Shown: positions 8,388 to 16,983, counted from the first letter of the stretch. The stretch is 52,745 nucleotides of DNA from an uncultured Oscillospiraceae bacterium (GCA_902465155.1 CABQLY010000014.1:1-52745); one strand, 5' to 3'. Program-made: numbers and translations. Notes: generated from the sequence alone by a model not told the origin.

Positions 8388-8422
8388 TAACAAATTATTG
8401 AAAAACAATAATTTTAGTGCTA
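8363..8422. repeat. 60-bp near-perfect palindrome overlapping the DUF2975 operon promoter (candidate operator)
   Basis: Outer arms of 20 bases (8363-8382 and 8403-8422, TAGCACTAAAATTATTGTTT and its exact complement) continue, after one G/A mismatch, into inner arms TCAATAA (8384-8390) and TTATTGA (8395-8401) around a four-base centre CAAA. The whole is AT-rich, unlike the surroundings, and covers the promoter spacer and -35 box. As DNA it is a candidate operator for the Xre regulator. As RNA it would sit upstream of the predicted start and not be transcribed from this promoter. Confidence 0.85.
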
Positions 8423-8583
8423 AAAAAGCGGCAAAAAGCTACGGTCAAGCCGCCTGCTTTTTGCCAAATTTAAACTTAAAAACGGCGTTAGTTTTTAAAT
8501 TTTAGACCAACAAAGCCGTTTAAAAGCGCCGTTTTAATTGCCCTGGCCCGGTTGCTTTGGGCCTTTCTAAGGCGCCCGGCCTT

Positions 8584-9342
8584 TTAAAGGGGCTTTTGGC
8601 GGTATTCAATAAACCTTGCGTTGCTAAGCCTGCTGCGCGCCTGCATGGCGGCCAGCACCGCTGCGTGCAGCTGCTCGGCCTTTTCTTTATTTGTTTGGCC
8701 CTGCGGGTAAAACGGGCCGTCTAAATAAACCTGCATTACCGGCCGTTTAAACAGCTTTGTTTTTTGGTAGGTTACCGTTAGCGCAACGGCGGGCACATTA
8801 AATTTGGCCGGATATTTAAAAGAGGCCGCCGAAAAAGGGCGAATACCGGTGTAATACGCCCACACATGCGCTTCGGGGTAAATTACAATGGGGTGCCCCG
8901 CTTTTAGCCGCTCGGCCATGGCGTTTTGCAGCGCCCTGGCACCGTGCAGCGAGGGCACAATTGGCAAAGCGCCCAAAAACGGCAGCAGCTTGCCAATAAC
9001 CGGTATGCCGTAATTTGCCGGGCTTACAACGGTGTAAATGCGTTTAGGCAGCACGCAAACGGCCGGCATAAAAACATCTCCCACCGGCTGCGTGTGGTTG
9101 GCAAAAATAAAATAGCCGCCCTTTAGGCCCTTTAAATTTTGGCGCCCCTTTACCCTAAGCCGCAAGCCTAAACGGCAGTAAAGCCCGCCAAAAATAATGG
9201 CCAGCCCGTAAATAAACCCAGACGCCGCTTTGGAAAATACGCCCCGCCGCACCCACTGGTAATTTTCCGGCAGGCTGAAATTTTGGTTTTTGCTGGTTTC
9301 AAAATCGTTGGTAAAATCGGTGTAATATCGTACCCTTTTCAT
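8584..9342 (-). CDS. PlsC-like lysophospholipid/glycerol acyltransferase (variant HX5D motif)
   Basis: A membrane-associated acyltransferase, 252 residues, presumably moving an acyl group from acyl-ACP or acyl-CoA to a lysophospholipid or glycolipid. A hydrophobic segment near residue 40 precedes the catalytic motif. That motif reads NHTQPVGD, so His and Asp are five residues apart rather than the canonical four. Later blocks YPEAHVW (about 155) and PAVALTV are recognisable PlsC-family elements. The ATG overlaps the upstream acyltransferase stop as ATGA, showing tight coupling. Last gene of a GT8-GT8-PlsC-PlsC cassette. The acceptor is unknown. Confidence 0.8.
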   Translation of the reverse strand: MKRVRYYTDFTNDFETSKNQNFSLPENYQWVRRGVFSKAASGFIYGLAIIFGGLYCRLGLRLRVKGRQNLKGLKGGYFIFANHTQPVGDVFMPAVCVLPKRIYTVVSPANYGIPVIGKLLPFLGALPIVPSLHGARALQNAMAERLKAGHPIVIYPEAHVWAYYTGIRPFSAASFKYPAKFNVPAVALTVTYQKTKLFKRPVMQVYLDGPFYPQGQTNKEKAEQLHAAVLAAMQARSRLSNARFIEYRQKPL

Positions 9343-10202
9343 AATGCGCCTTTCCAGCCGGCAATGTCGGTGTTTTCAAAACGGTAGGTTAGCTTTTTGC
9401 CGTAAACCTGCTCGTAGCACTGTTTTTTTAAGGCGTAATCCTGCTCGGCCAATTGCTCGGTATTCTCCTTTACCGATTTTTCGGGGTTGGGGTACAGCAC
9501 CCCTAATACATGCAGGGTGTACTGCACCTTTTTAAACTCGGGTGTGTCGTCCTCTGCCAAATCGGTAATTTCGGTAAAGCAGGAAAGAATAGGCACATTT
9601 AATTTGGCGGCAAAAAAGTAAGCCCCGTTTTTCGGCGGCCGCGGCTTGCGGTAATTAAACCACATCTCCTGTTCGGGGTACAGCAAAACGGCGTGCTTTT
9701 TTTCTACCAGCCGCTCCCGCATTATGCACAAAAAGCTCCGGGCCAGGTAGCGCGGCTCGGCCGAGATGGGAATGGTATCGGCGTAGTTCATTAAAAAGCC
9801 AATAGCCCCTTTCATAGCAAAGTTAGAGGTTTGGCTAATAATGCCCAGCGTGCGGCGGCCCATTTGGTTGGTTAGGTGGCGAATAACGGTGTTTTCCAGC
9901 GGGCTAAAGTGGTTGCTGGTAATTAACACCCCGCCCAAATTTTTTGGCACCTTTTGCAGCCCCGTTATTTCGGTGTTTTTTTGCAAAACGCGGGTGGCGG
10001 TTTTGGCCGCGCAAACTGCCGCCGCACGTTTAATTTTAAAGGTAAGCCGCTTGCGGTTTTGGGTGTAATCGTTGGTAATTTCGCGGCTTTGTTCGGGGGT
10101 CAGCACCGGGTCGTTTAGCTCCACTTTTTGGTGAAATTGGCCGCTTTCGGCAAAGGCTTTAATGTTTTTAATAACCGCCGTGCGGTTTTCCCCCATTATC
10201 AT
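9339..10202 (-). CDS. PlsC-like acyltransferase (HX4E variant)
   Basis: A second acyltransferase, 287 residues, not closely similar to its neighbour. The catalytic block reads SNHFSPLENT, placing Glu where canonical HX4D enzymes have Asp. A YPEQEMWFNYRKPRP block near residue 177 corresponds to the substrate-binding PEG-type motif, followed by PILSCFTEI. The first ATG at 10202 overlaps the GT8 stop as ATGA; a second in-frame ATG two codons on is possible. Overlaps on both sides argue for fixed stoichiometry with the GT8 enzymes, suggesting sequential glycosylation and acylation of one lipid. That pathway is inferred, and loss of the Asp may mean altered chemistry. Confidence 0.77.
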   Translation of the reverse strand: MIMGENRTAVIKNIKAFAESGQFHQKVELNDPVLTPEQSREITNDYTQNRKRLTFKIKRAAAVCAAKTATRVLQKNTEITGLQKVPKNLGGVLITSNHFSPLENTVIRHLTNQMGRRTLGIISQTSNFAMKGAIGFLMNYADTIPISAEPRYLARSFLCIMRERLVEKKHAVLLYPEQEMWFNYRKPRPPKNGAYFFAAKLNVPILSCFTEITDLAEDDTPEFKKVQYTLHVLGVLYPNPEKSVKENTEQLAEQDYALKKQCYEQVYGKKLTYRFENTDIAGWKGAL

Positions 10203-11191
10203 AGCCGAATTTTTACCCCCTGTTCGTGCAGCTTTTTAAAGGTAATTTTATTTTGCGCAATTTCGGTGCCGCGCTGCACCAGCAAAGCAAGGCAGCTGCT
10301 GTCGGCCTGCTGCCGCTCTAAAGAATAGGCCGCCTTAAAGGCTTTTATTTCGGCCAAATAGCCGCTGCCCTCGGCGTAGGCCCAAAATTCCCGCTCGTAC
10401 TGCACCCCGCTGTAGCACCACGGTTTAGAAAACAAATTGTAGTGAATTAAGCTGGGGTTTTTAAGCGGCGGCCGGTCGGCGTTCGGCATGGCGTCCCACT
10501 CCTCGGGCAAATAGTAAATATTGCCGTTGCAAATGGCGTTTAAATAATCCTGGTCCGGAGCAATGCTGTCAAAATGGTAGGTGTTCAGCAAGTTTAAAAA
10601 ATGCCCCTCTAAATCGCAGTCCCGCATTTTTTTAAGGTTCATAAGCAGCACGCCGGAGTTAATGTATTCGTTGCCTTTTACGCCAACGGCGTTTTCGGTG
10701 TAGGCAACCAGCGGGGGAATATCGGCAATAGAAAGGTCGCGGCAGGCGCCAATAAAATTCTCGCCAATATCTATGGCAAACAGGTCGGCCAGGTCCCCGT
10801 TTATAACCACATCGCTGTCAATATAAATCCCCTTGCTGTACTGCGGAAACATGGCCGGAATAAATAGGCGAAAATAAATGGTTAAGGTAAAATAATCGCA
10901 CCGCAGGCGGTTGCTCATGCGGTCGTCCAGCGCGGCAAAATTAGCCTGCATGGGGGTTAAATCAATTTTAAAATAAGGGGTTTCAAGCGCCTTTAGCTTT
11001 TCGGCGTTTTGGGCGCTTAGCTCCTGGTGTAAAATAACGGCCCGGTAACGCCGCTTGGGGCTTGCGTTTTTAACGGCCGAATAAAGCGCCACCGCTAAAA
11101 AAGGGGCGTAGCTGTTATCTATACTAAAAAAAACGGGGATTTCACCTTTTTCGGGGGCGTTTGCGTTTACATTTGCATTTTGGCGGTTCAT
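10199..11191 (-). CDS. Glycosyltransferase family 8 protein (first of pair)
   Basis: A retaining GT8-type sugar transferase using a nucleotide sugar and divalent metal. Seen are the N-terminal Rossmann-like entry (FFSIDNSYAPFLAVALYS), the metal-binding DSD in GIYIDSDVV (near residue 108), the NSGVLLMNL block and PDQDYLNA. Length is 330 residues with the chosen start: the ATG at 11191 has AAAAGGAG 8 bases upstream and lies one base after the preceding stop. A longer frame opening at 11218 has no ribosome site. Donor and acceptor sugars are unknown; the neighbouring acyltransferases point to a lipid-linked or envelope acceptor. Confidence 0.88.
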   Translation of the reverse strand: MNRQNANVNANAPEKGEIPVFFSIDNSYAPFLAVALYSAVKNASPKRRYRAVILHQELSAQNAEKLKALETPYFKIDLTPMQANFAALDDRMSNRLRCDYFTLTIYFRLFIPAMFPQYSKGIYIDSDVVINGDLADLFAIDIGENFIGACRDLSIADIPPLVAYTENAVGVKGNEYINSGVLLMNLKKMRDCDLEGHFLNLLNTYHFDSIAPDQDYLNAICNGNIYYLPEEWDAMPNADRPPLKNPSLIHYNLFSKPWCYSGVQYEREFWAYAEGSGYLAEIKAFKAAYSLERQQADSSCLALLVQRGTEIAQNKITFKKLHEQGVKIRL

Positions 11192-11192
11192 G

Positions 11193-12029
11193 TTAAAACT
11201 CCTTTTGGTAATTTTCAAGCACCTTTAAAAGGTCGTCAAATTCAAAAATATTCAGCTGCTCGTGCAGCGGCTCTACCTGCCATGGCTTTACGGTTACCGG
11301 CCTAAAATAGGGCAAAAATTTAAAGTGGGTTGTAAAATGCCAAAAAACGGCGTTGGGGTTAAAGCGGCCCTGCGCGTTGTATTTGCCCGGCGCCTTTTGC
11401 TTTACGGCCAGTTTGTTTAAAGCGGTTTGGTCGGGCATAAACATTTTTTTGCTTTGGCACAAAAGGCGGCATTTAAAAAACAGCCCGCTCTGCCGAATTT
11501 TTTGCATATTAAGCAGCAAAACGCCGGAATTTAAGTAATTGTGCCGCAGGGGATTGCCGAAAAACCACTTGCCGTAACGGTCCGGCACGCCAACAATTTC
11601 GGCAGCGGTAAGGTCGGTAGCGTAAAAAGCCGAAAAATTGGCCCGGCAAAGCACATCGCCGTCTAAATACAAAATTTTGTTTGGAATAGCGGGTACCTTA
11701 TCGGCAAACAGGCGCAGCATACAAAGCGGGGTAAACCGGGTGTTTAGGTTGGCGGCGGGCGGCTCGGCCAAAAAAAGCTCGGTAATATTCAGCAGGGTAA
11801 CCCGGTGCGGCAAGGCGGCCCGGCGCGGCGCCAAAGCCTTGCAGTGTTCGCTGCTGTTCAGCGCCTTTTGCAGCTGCTTGGCAAAGGCGTTCGTAAGGGC
11901 GCCGCGCGGCCCAACATCTGCAGTTAAAATAAAAATATGCAGCGGCTCGCCCGCGTGCCGCCCAAGCGACAGCGCCGATAAAAATATGCCGCTGCTCACG
12001 CAGCTGTCGCCGCAATAAAGAATATTCAC
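11193..12029 (-). CDS. Glycosyltransferase family 8 protein (second of pair)
   Basis: A GT8 enzyme of about 278 residues and the promoter-proximal gene of the envelope cassette. Signature blocks are NILYCGDSCVSSGIFLSALS at the N-terminus, the metal site in NKILYLDGDVL, the LNSGVLLLNMQKIR block and PDQTALNKL. The open frame extends upstream to 12143, but that part (rich in Lys and Arg) does not look like GT8. A GTG at 12029 with AAGGCGG about 7 bases before it fits the family N-terminus and is preferred. It abuts the next GT8 with a single base between them. Sequence similarity between the two GT8s is limited, so they probably add different sugars or act on different acceptors. Confidence 0.84.
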   Translation of the reverse strand: MNILYCGDSCVSSGIFLSALSLGRHAGEPLHIFILTADVGPRGALTNAFAKQLQKALNSSEHCKALAPRRAALPHRVTLLNITELFLAEPPAANLNTRFTPLCMLRLFADKVPAIPNKILYLDGDVLCRANFSAFYATDLTAAEIVGVPDRYGKWFFGNPLRHNYLNSGVLLLNMQKIRQSGLFFKCRLLCQSKKMFMPDQTALNKLAVKQKAPGKYNAQGRFNPNAVFWHFTTHFKFLPYFRPVTVKPWQVEPLHEQLNIFEFDDLLKVLENYQKEF

Positions 12030-12233
12030 CCCGTACACCGCCTTTTGGCTTAACCTTTTATTTTTAAAGCAACAGTTGGGCGCGGCCGGTTGCCGCTTTG
12101 GGCGAATAAAGCCCTTCTCTTGCCACGCAAAACGGCAACCCACCGGCTTTAAAGCGTGTTAAAGCGCGTTTTTAGGGCCCCGTTAAAGGCCCAATGCCGG
12201 TTGCCTTGCCCGTTTATTACACCTTGCCCGCCA

Positions 12234-12263
12234 ATTATACTAAATAAGCCCCTAAAAAGTAAA
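12234..12263 (-). promoter_or_regulatory. Possible promoter of the GT8-PlsC cassette
   Basis: On the minus strand TTTACT (12263-12258), 18 bases, TATAAT (12239-12234). It would leave a leader of about 200 bases before the first GT8 gene, in which I see no recognisable riboswitch. The rest of 12030-12458 holds no other supported feature. Confidence 0.45.
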
Positions 12264-12458
12264 CCTACGCTTTTTCCCCGGCTTCTACAAATTAAAATTT
12301 AAAAAGTAGAGCCGCTCTCCCGCGCTCTCTAATTCGTAGAATTTTGCCGTTTTGCCCCTTTGCAAACCGCCGCCGTGGGCCACTTTAAGCGGCTTTGCCT
12401 GTTTTTTTACGCTGCCGGCGCTCTCTTTTTCCAGTTTTCACAGTTTTTTCATATTTTA

Positions 12459-12488
12459 TTACACAAAACACAAAAAGTATGCTATAAT
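12459..12488 (+). promoter_or_regulatory. Promoter of the LTA-synthase-like gene
   Basis: A TATAAT box at 12483-12488 with TTACAC (12459-12464) 18 bases upstream, about 50 bases before the ATG. It is divergent from the GT8 cassette promoter. Confidence 0.6.
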
Positions 12489-12536
12489 ATTTATTTAGTG
12501 TACTCTATTATTTACTTTGTTTTTCGGGGAGTTTTT

Positions 12537-14678
12537 ATGAAAAGCTTTTTAAAAAAACTGTTGCCGGAGCAAATTACCTTTCCTAAAAAACGGATTATTT
12601 TTGCCGGCATTTTAACCGCCGTACTGCTGGTTATTGTGGCAATAAACCCCGACCAGTTTATTGCCGTAAGCCCCAGCTACGGTATTTTGCTTTACATTTT
12701 AAGCCTGCTGCTTTGCCTGCTGTTGGGCCTTTTTACCGCGGCGCGGCTGCAATTTAGCAAAAGGGTTACAGCCGTTGGCGCAACGGTGCTTTTTTGCTTT
12801 GTGCCGGTTGTTTCTATTACCATGGTAGAGGCGCTGAACAACAAGTTTGTTTACGACCTTAGCGTTTCGGCCTTTTTGTTTAACTGGATTTTTTACGGCC
12901 TGTTTTACGGTGCCATTTACGCCGCCAGCGGCAGCTACCGGGTAACGGTAATTTTGTTTAACGCCCTGGTTTACCCCTTTGCCCTGGCCAACCACTTTTT
13001 GTACACCTTTCGCGGTACGGTGTTTGTGCCGTCAGACTTTAGTGGCATTACCACAGCGCAAAATGTTGTTTCTACCTACGAATTTCACATTACGGGGCAA
13101 ATGGCAATTTCGTTTATTTTGCTGGCGTTTGTGCTAATTTTGGGCAGCCGGCTGCCAACGCCCGCCAAGGTAGAGCGCAACACTCTGCGCAAGGCCGTTG
13201 GCCGCACGGTTTGCGGAGCCCTATTTGTAATTGTTGCGCTGGTTTACTTTTTAACCGATTTTTTTGCCGCCCAGGGCATTGCGCCGGATTTTTGGAACCA
13301 AAACCGCGGATACCACAACACCGGTTTTTTCCCAAACTTTATGTTAAATACCAAATACCTTTACTACGGCAAACCCTCGGGCTACAACGCCAATGAAGTA
13401 GATGGCATTGTAAAAAACGGCACTGCTGAGCAGGTTCCAACCTACACCGAAAGCACTACCACCCCAAACATTATTTGCATTATGAACGAATCGTTCAGCG
13501 ATTTAAAGGTTTTGGGCGATTTTACCACGAATCAGGATTATATGCCGTTTTACAACAGCTTGACAGAAAACACAGTTAAGGGAAATTTGTATGTTCCCGT
13601 AAACGGGGCCGGTACCTCGAACACCGAATTTGAATTTTTAACCGGCTGCTCCACCTCGTTTTTGCCGTCCGGCAGCAACGCGTATATGAGCTATGTAAAA
13701 TACGCCATGCCCTCTTTGGTTTCTACCGTTACCAACCAGGGCTACACCACCCGTGCCATTCACCCCTACTACGGCAGCGGCTGGAACCGCAGCACGGTGT
13801 ACGACCTTTTTGGCTTTACCAATTTTCACTCCTTAGGGGCATTTGTACCTATGTCTATTATGCGGGAGTACCAAAGCAGCGGGTATGATGTTGAATATTT
13901 AAACCAGATGATTGAGGAAAAATACCCCGGCCAGGGCATGATGATTCGCCAATATATCAGCGATTCTTACGATTACCGCGCCATGATAAACAACTACAAA
14001 AACAGCGAGCCCACCAAGCCGTATTTTGCGTTTAACATTACCATGCAAAATCACGGCGGGTACACCACCACCTGCTCTAACTTTCAGCAGGATGTTTATG
14101 TTACCTCCCCGGGTGGGGAATACCCCAAAACCAACGCCTACCTTTCGCTGATTAAAAAAAGCGACGACGCGTTTAAGGAACTGGTAGAATATTTTTCTAC
14201 CGTGGACGAGCCTACCGTTATTTGTATGTTTGGCGACCACCAGCCCGGCATTGAAACCGAATTTATTGAAGCTGTTATGGGTAAAAGCGTAGACGATTTA
14301 ACGGTAGAGGAGGAGCAAAAGCGCTATGTAACGCCCTTTGTAATTTGGGCTAATTACAACATTGGCAGCACCTATGTAGAAAAAATTAGCGTAAATTACC
14401 TTTCTACCCTGGTGGCCAGCGTTGCCGGCCTGCCAATGAGCAGCTACCAAACCTACCTTTACAACCTTTATAAGCAAATTCCGGTAATAGATAATGTAGG
14501 GTATATTGATAAAAACGGAAACTATTACCTACACCATGAGCAAAGCGAGTATTCTACCCTGCTAAGCGATTACGAAAAGGTGCAGTACAACCTGTTGTTT
14601 GATTACGAAAACCGCAGAGACGACTTATTTGATTACAATGCGGAGCTCATGCAAGCCGCCATTGCCGATGACTCTTAA
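12537..14678 (+). CDS. LTA synthase family phosphoglycerol transferase (sulfatase superfamily)
   Basis: A membrane enzyme related to LtaS/OpgB, expected to transfer glycerophosphate (or a related phospho-alcohol) from phosphatidylglycerol to a growing polymer or glycan outside the cell. Five N-terminal membrane helices (residues about 20-240) are followed by an extracellular alkaline-phosphatase-fold domain. It carries metal-site blocks IICIMNESFSD, the Thr-nucleophile region GAGTSNTEFEFLTG, HPYYGSGWNR and FGDHQPG. The start is the ATG at 12537 with GGGGAG 7 bases upstream; the frame is open further upstream but that covers the promoter. 713 residues. It is divergent from the GT8/acyltransferase genes, suggesting a shared envelope-polymer role. 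Confidence 0.9.
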   Translation: MKSFLKKLLPEQITFPKKRIIFAGILTAVLLVIVAINPDQFIAVSPSYGILLYILSLLLCLLLGLFTAARLQFSKRVTAVGATVLFCFVPVVSITMVEALNNKFVYDLSVSAFLFNWIFYGLFYGAIYAASGSYRVTVILFNALVYPFALANHFLYTFRGTVFVPSDFSGITTAQNVVSTYEFHITGQMAISFILLAFVLILGSRLPTPAKVERNTLRKAVGRTVCGALFVIVALVYFLTDFFAAQGIAPDFWNQNRGYHNTGFFPNFMLNTKYLYYGKPSGYNANEVDGIVKNGTAEQVPTYTESTTTPNIICIMNESFSDLKVLGDFTTNQDYMPFYNSLTENTVKGNLYVPVNGAGTSNTEFEFLTGCSTSFLPSGSNAYMSYVKYAMPSLVSTVTNQGYTTRAIHPYYGSGWNRSTVYDLFGFTNFHSLGAFVPMSIMREYQSSGYDVEYLNQMIEEKYPGQGMMIRQYISDSYDYRAMINNYKNSEPTKPYFAFNITMQNHGGYTTTCSNFQQDVYVTSPGGEYPKTNAYLSLIKKSDDAFKELVEYFSTVDEPTVICMFGDHQPGIETEFIEAVMGKSVDDLTVEEEQKRYVTPFVIWANYNIGSTYVEKISVNYLSTLVASVAGLPMSSYQTYLYNLYKQIPVIDNVGYIDKNGNYYLHHEQSEYSTLLSDYEKVQYNLLFDYENRRDDLFDYNAELMQAAIADDS

Positions 14679-14743
14679 CCATGGCGCACGCAGTTGAACC
14701 CACCAGCCTAACCCGGCTTTAAAAACCGATTGGATGTGTAACT

Positions 14744-15727
14744 TTGAAAATAAAAGACCTTGAAATACACGGCTTTGCGGCGCTGGCGCCTATGGCCGGG
14801 GTTGCCGACCGTGCCATGCGGGAAATGTGCATGGCCTACGGGGCCGCCTTTTGCGTTGGGGAGCTAACCAGTGCCAAGGGCGTTAGTTTGGGCGATAAAA
14901 AATCTAAGCAGCTGCTAAGCTGCAGCACGGCGCAGCGCCCCATGGGCACTCAGCTTTTTGGTGCCGACCCGGCAACCATGACCGAAGCGGCCCGCATTGC
15001 CGAAAGCTTTGGCCCCGATTTTTTAGATTTAAACATGGGCTGCCCGGCCCCAAAGGTTGTTAAAAACGGCGGAGGCGCCGCTTTAATGCAGGACCCTAAA
15101 AAAGCCGGCGAAATTATTAAGGCTGTTGTAAACGCCGTAAGCCTGCCGGTTACCGTAAAAATGCGAACCGGGTGGGAGGCGGGCAGCGAAAACTGCGTAA
15201 CGCTGGCCAAAATTGCCGAGCAAAACGGGGCAGCCGCCGTTACGGTGCACGGGCGCACCCGCCAGCAAATGTACGCCCCCGGCGTAAACTACAAGGCCAT
15301 TGCCGCCGTTAAAAAAGCCGTTTCTATTCCGGTAATTGCCAATGGCGATATTGCCACCGCGGCCAACGCCGCCGCCATGCTGGAGCGCACCGGCTGCGAC
15401 CTTGTTATGGTAGGGCGGGGCGCCATGGGTCGGCCGTGGCTTTTTAGCCAAATTAACGCCCTGCTGCAGCACGAAACCCCGCTGCCGGAGCCGCCGCTTG
15501 CCAAAAAAATGAGCGATATGCTGCGGCAGGTAGAATTAATGATGCAGTACAAGGACCCGCACAACGCCGTGCTGGAGGCGCGCAAACACACCGCCTGGTA
15601 CATAAAAGGGCTAAAAAATGCCGCCGCCCTACGGCGCCGGTGCAGCGAAATTTTAAGCTACCAGGATGTTGTAAACATTGCGCGGCTGGTTTTGGCGCAA
15701 AACACTGAGGACGGAGAAAATTTATGA
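14744..15727 (+). CDS. dusB: tRNA-dihydrouridine synthase
   Basis: A flavin enzyme reducing uridine to dihydrouridine in tRNA D-loops. The FMN-binding TIM barrel is complete: APMAGVADRAMRE, the DLNMGCPAPKVVKNGGGAAL block with the catalytic Cys, VKMRTGWE, VHGRTRQQMY, VIANGDI and MVGRGAMGRPW. Length 327 is normal. The start is TTG, with GGATGTG 5 bases upstream. It is followed by a NUDIX gene whose ATG overlaps its stop (ATGA), then by a DUF5662 gene, forming a three-gene operon that ends at the hairpin at 16727-16765. The DusB assignment within the Dus family rests on the usual Firmicute form. Confidence 0.93.
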   Translation: MKIKDLEIHGFAALAPMAGVADRAMREMCMAYGAAFCVGELTSAKGVSLGDKKSKQLLSCSTAQRPMGTQLFGADPATMTEAARIAESFGPDFLDLNMGCPAPKVVKNGGGAALMQDPKKAGEIIKAVVNAVSLPVTVKMRTGWEAGSENCVTLAKIAEQNGAAAVTVHGRTRQQMYAPGVNYKAIAAVKKAVSIPVIANGDIATAANAAAMLERTGCDLVMVGRGAMGRPWLFSQINALLQHETPLPEPPLAKKMSDMLRQVELMMQYKDPHNAVLEARKHTAWYIKGLKNAAALRRRCSEILSYQDVVNIARLVLAQNTEDGENL

Positions 15728-16224
15728 AAAACACCACCCTTTGCCACATTGAGCAAAACGGCTGCTACCTTATGCTGCACCGGGTAAAAAAGCAGCAGGA
15801 TATGAACAAGGATAAATGGATTGGCATTGGCGGAAAATTTGAGGAGGGCGAAAGCCCGGAGGATTGCGCCCTGCGCGAAACGCTGGAGGAAACCGGACTG
15901 AGCCTGCAAAACCCCGAATACCGCGGCATTGTTACCTTTGTTTCAACGCGGTACGGCACCGAGTATATGCACCTGTTTTGGTGCAACCGCTTTACCGGCA
16001 CCCTGCACCCCTGCAACGAGGGCGAGTTAAAGTGGGTACCCAAAACCGAGCTTAAAAATTTGCCCATTTGGGTGGGCGACCTTATTTTTTTAAAGCTTCT
16101 GGAAAAGCGCGTGCCGTTTTTTTCGCTAAAGCTTTGCTACAACGATCAAAATGAATTGCAAAACGCCGTTTTAAACGGCAAAACCCTAAATTTAAGCGAG
16201 GTGTTACCGCTTTGCACCCAATAA
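15724..16224 (+). CDS. NUDIX hydrolase (MutT-like 8-oxo-dGTP diphosphatase)
   Basis: A 166-residue nucleotide pyrophosphohydrolase. The NUDIX box is perfect (GKFEEG-E-SPEDCAL-RETLEETGL, residues about 38-60), giving the Mg2+-binding helix. The N-terminal CHIEQNGCYLMLHRVKK and GIGGKF stretches resemble the MutT/8-oxo-dGTP diphosphatase branch common in Firmicutes, so pool sanitising is likely but not proven. The ATG overlaps the dusB stop by four bases and the 3' end overlaps the next gene by 13 bases, so all three are co-translated. Confidence 0.92.
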   Translation: MKNTTLCHIEQNGCYLMLHRVKKQQDMNKDKWIGIGGKFEEGESPEDCALRETLEETGLSLQNPEYRGIVTFVSTRYGTEYMHLFWCNRFTGTLHPCNEGELKWVPKTELKNLPIWVGDLIFLKLLEKRVPFFSLKLCYNDQNELQNAVLNGKTLNLSEVLPLCTQ

Positions 16225-16748
16225 AGCATTTTAAAACCATTACCCGGCACCGCCACCTGGTTATTTACCACTGCTTTAAGGCCGGCATTGGCTGGCAGGG
16301 CCTGCGGCACGACCTTTCAAAGTACAGCCCTACCGAGTTTTGGCCCGGTGCAAAAAATTACCAGGGCACCCGCAGCCCGAACGAGGCCGAGCGCGAGCAG
16401 CTGGGCTATTCGCCCGCCTGGCTGCACCACAAGGGGCGCAACCGCCACCATTTTGAGTATTGGACCGACTACAACCCCCAAACCAAAAAGGTAAGCCCGG
16501 TTAAAATGCCGTTTTGCTTTGTGGCCGAAATGTTTTGCGACCGCTTGGCCGCCAGCAAAATTTACCAAGGCAAGGCCTACAACCCGGGGCACCCTTTAAG
16601 CTATTTTTTGCGGGGCAAGGCCACCCGTTTTATTCACCCCGAAACCTCTGACGAGTTAGAAAAAATGTTAAATCTTTTGGTCGAGCAGGGCGAGGCGGCC
16701 GTTTTTAGTTACATTAAGCAAAAATTAAAAGCCGGAGCGAAATATTAA
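16212..16748 (+). CDS. DUF5662 family protein
   Basis: A 178-residue cytoplasmic protein of unknown function, rich in conserved His, Asp, Trp and Arg (HRHLVIYHCFKAG, RHDLSKYSPTEFW, HHKGRNRHHFEYW). The clustered His and Asp residues suggest a metal-binding helical enzyme, but no activity is established. The TTG start has GAGGTG 8 bases upstream and lies within the last codons of the NUDIX gene. It is the last gene of the dusB operon. GC content is like its neighbours. Confidence 0.85.
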   Translation: MHPIKHFKTITRHRHLVIYHCFKAGIGWQGLRHDLSKYSPTEFWPGAKNYQGTRSPNEAEREQLGYSPAWLHHKGRNRHHFEYWTDYNPQTKKVSPVKMPFCFVAEMFCDRLAASKIYQGKAYNPGHPLSYFLRGKATRFIHPETSDELEKMLNLLVEQGEAAVFSYIKQKLKAGAKY

Positions 16749-16773
16749 ACCTCGCCCCGACTTTTATTTTTTT
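16727..16773 (+). terminator. Terminator of the dusB-NUDIX-DUF5662 operon
   Basis: Arms 16727-16740 and 16752-16765 pair at 12 of 14 positions around an 11-base loop that contains the stop codon region. A run of seven T follows at 16767-16773. Confidence 0.7.
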
Positions 16774-16880
16774 AAAATTGGTTTTGCCAATAAAACCGCA
16801 GCACAGGCCGTTCAGCCCGCCAAAGGGGGCAAAAGAACGGCGTTTTTTTACCTGCCGCTTTGTTTTTTGCTTACCGCCTT

Positions 16881-16934
16881 TGTAAAACAAAGCGCCGGCA
16901 AAATAAATTGCCTGTAAAACAAACCGCCGGCAAG
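16881..16934. repeat. Short direct repeat in the 16.75-17.07 kb gap
   Basis: Two 22-base copies (16881-16902 and 16913-16934) differing at two positions, core TGTAAAACAAA followed by CGCCGGCAA. The rest of this 317-base gap holds only terminators. Confidence 0.6.
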
Positions 16935-16960
16935 CAATTTTACGCAAAGGGGCAAAAACC

Positions 16961-16983
16961 AAACGGGCAAACCCGTTTTTTTA
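16961..16983. terminator. Hairpin terminator downstream of the CCA-adding enzyme gene
   Basis: Arms AAACGGG (16961-16967) and CCCGTTT (16972-16978) around CAAA. T runs on both strands (TTTTTTTT on plus, TGGTTTTTG on minus) make it usable in either direction. It is the likely end of the minus-strand transcript from 18388. Confidence 0.6.

Noticed and set aside
16712..16962. 82-codon minus-strand frame overlapping the end of the DUF5662 gene
   Set aside because: It reads through a terminator hairpin and low-complexity DNA, without ribosome site or homology.
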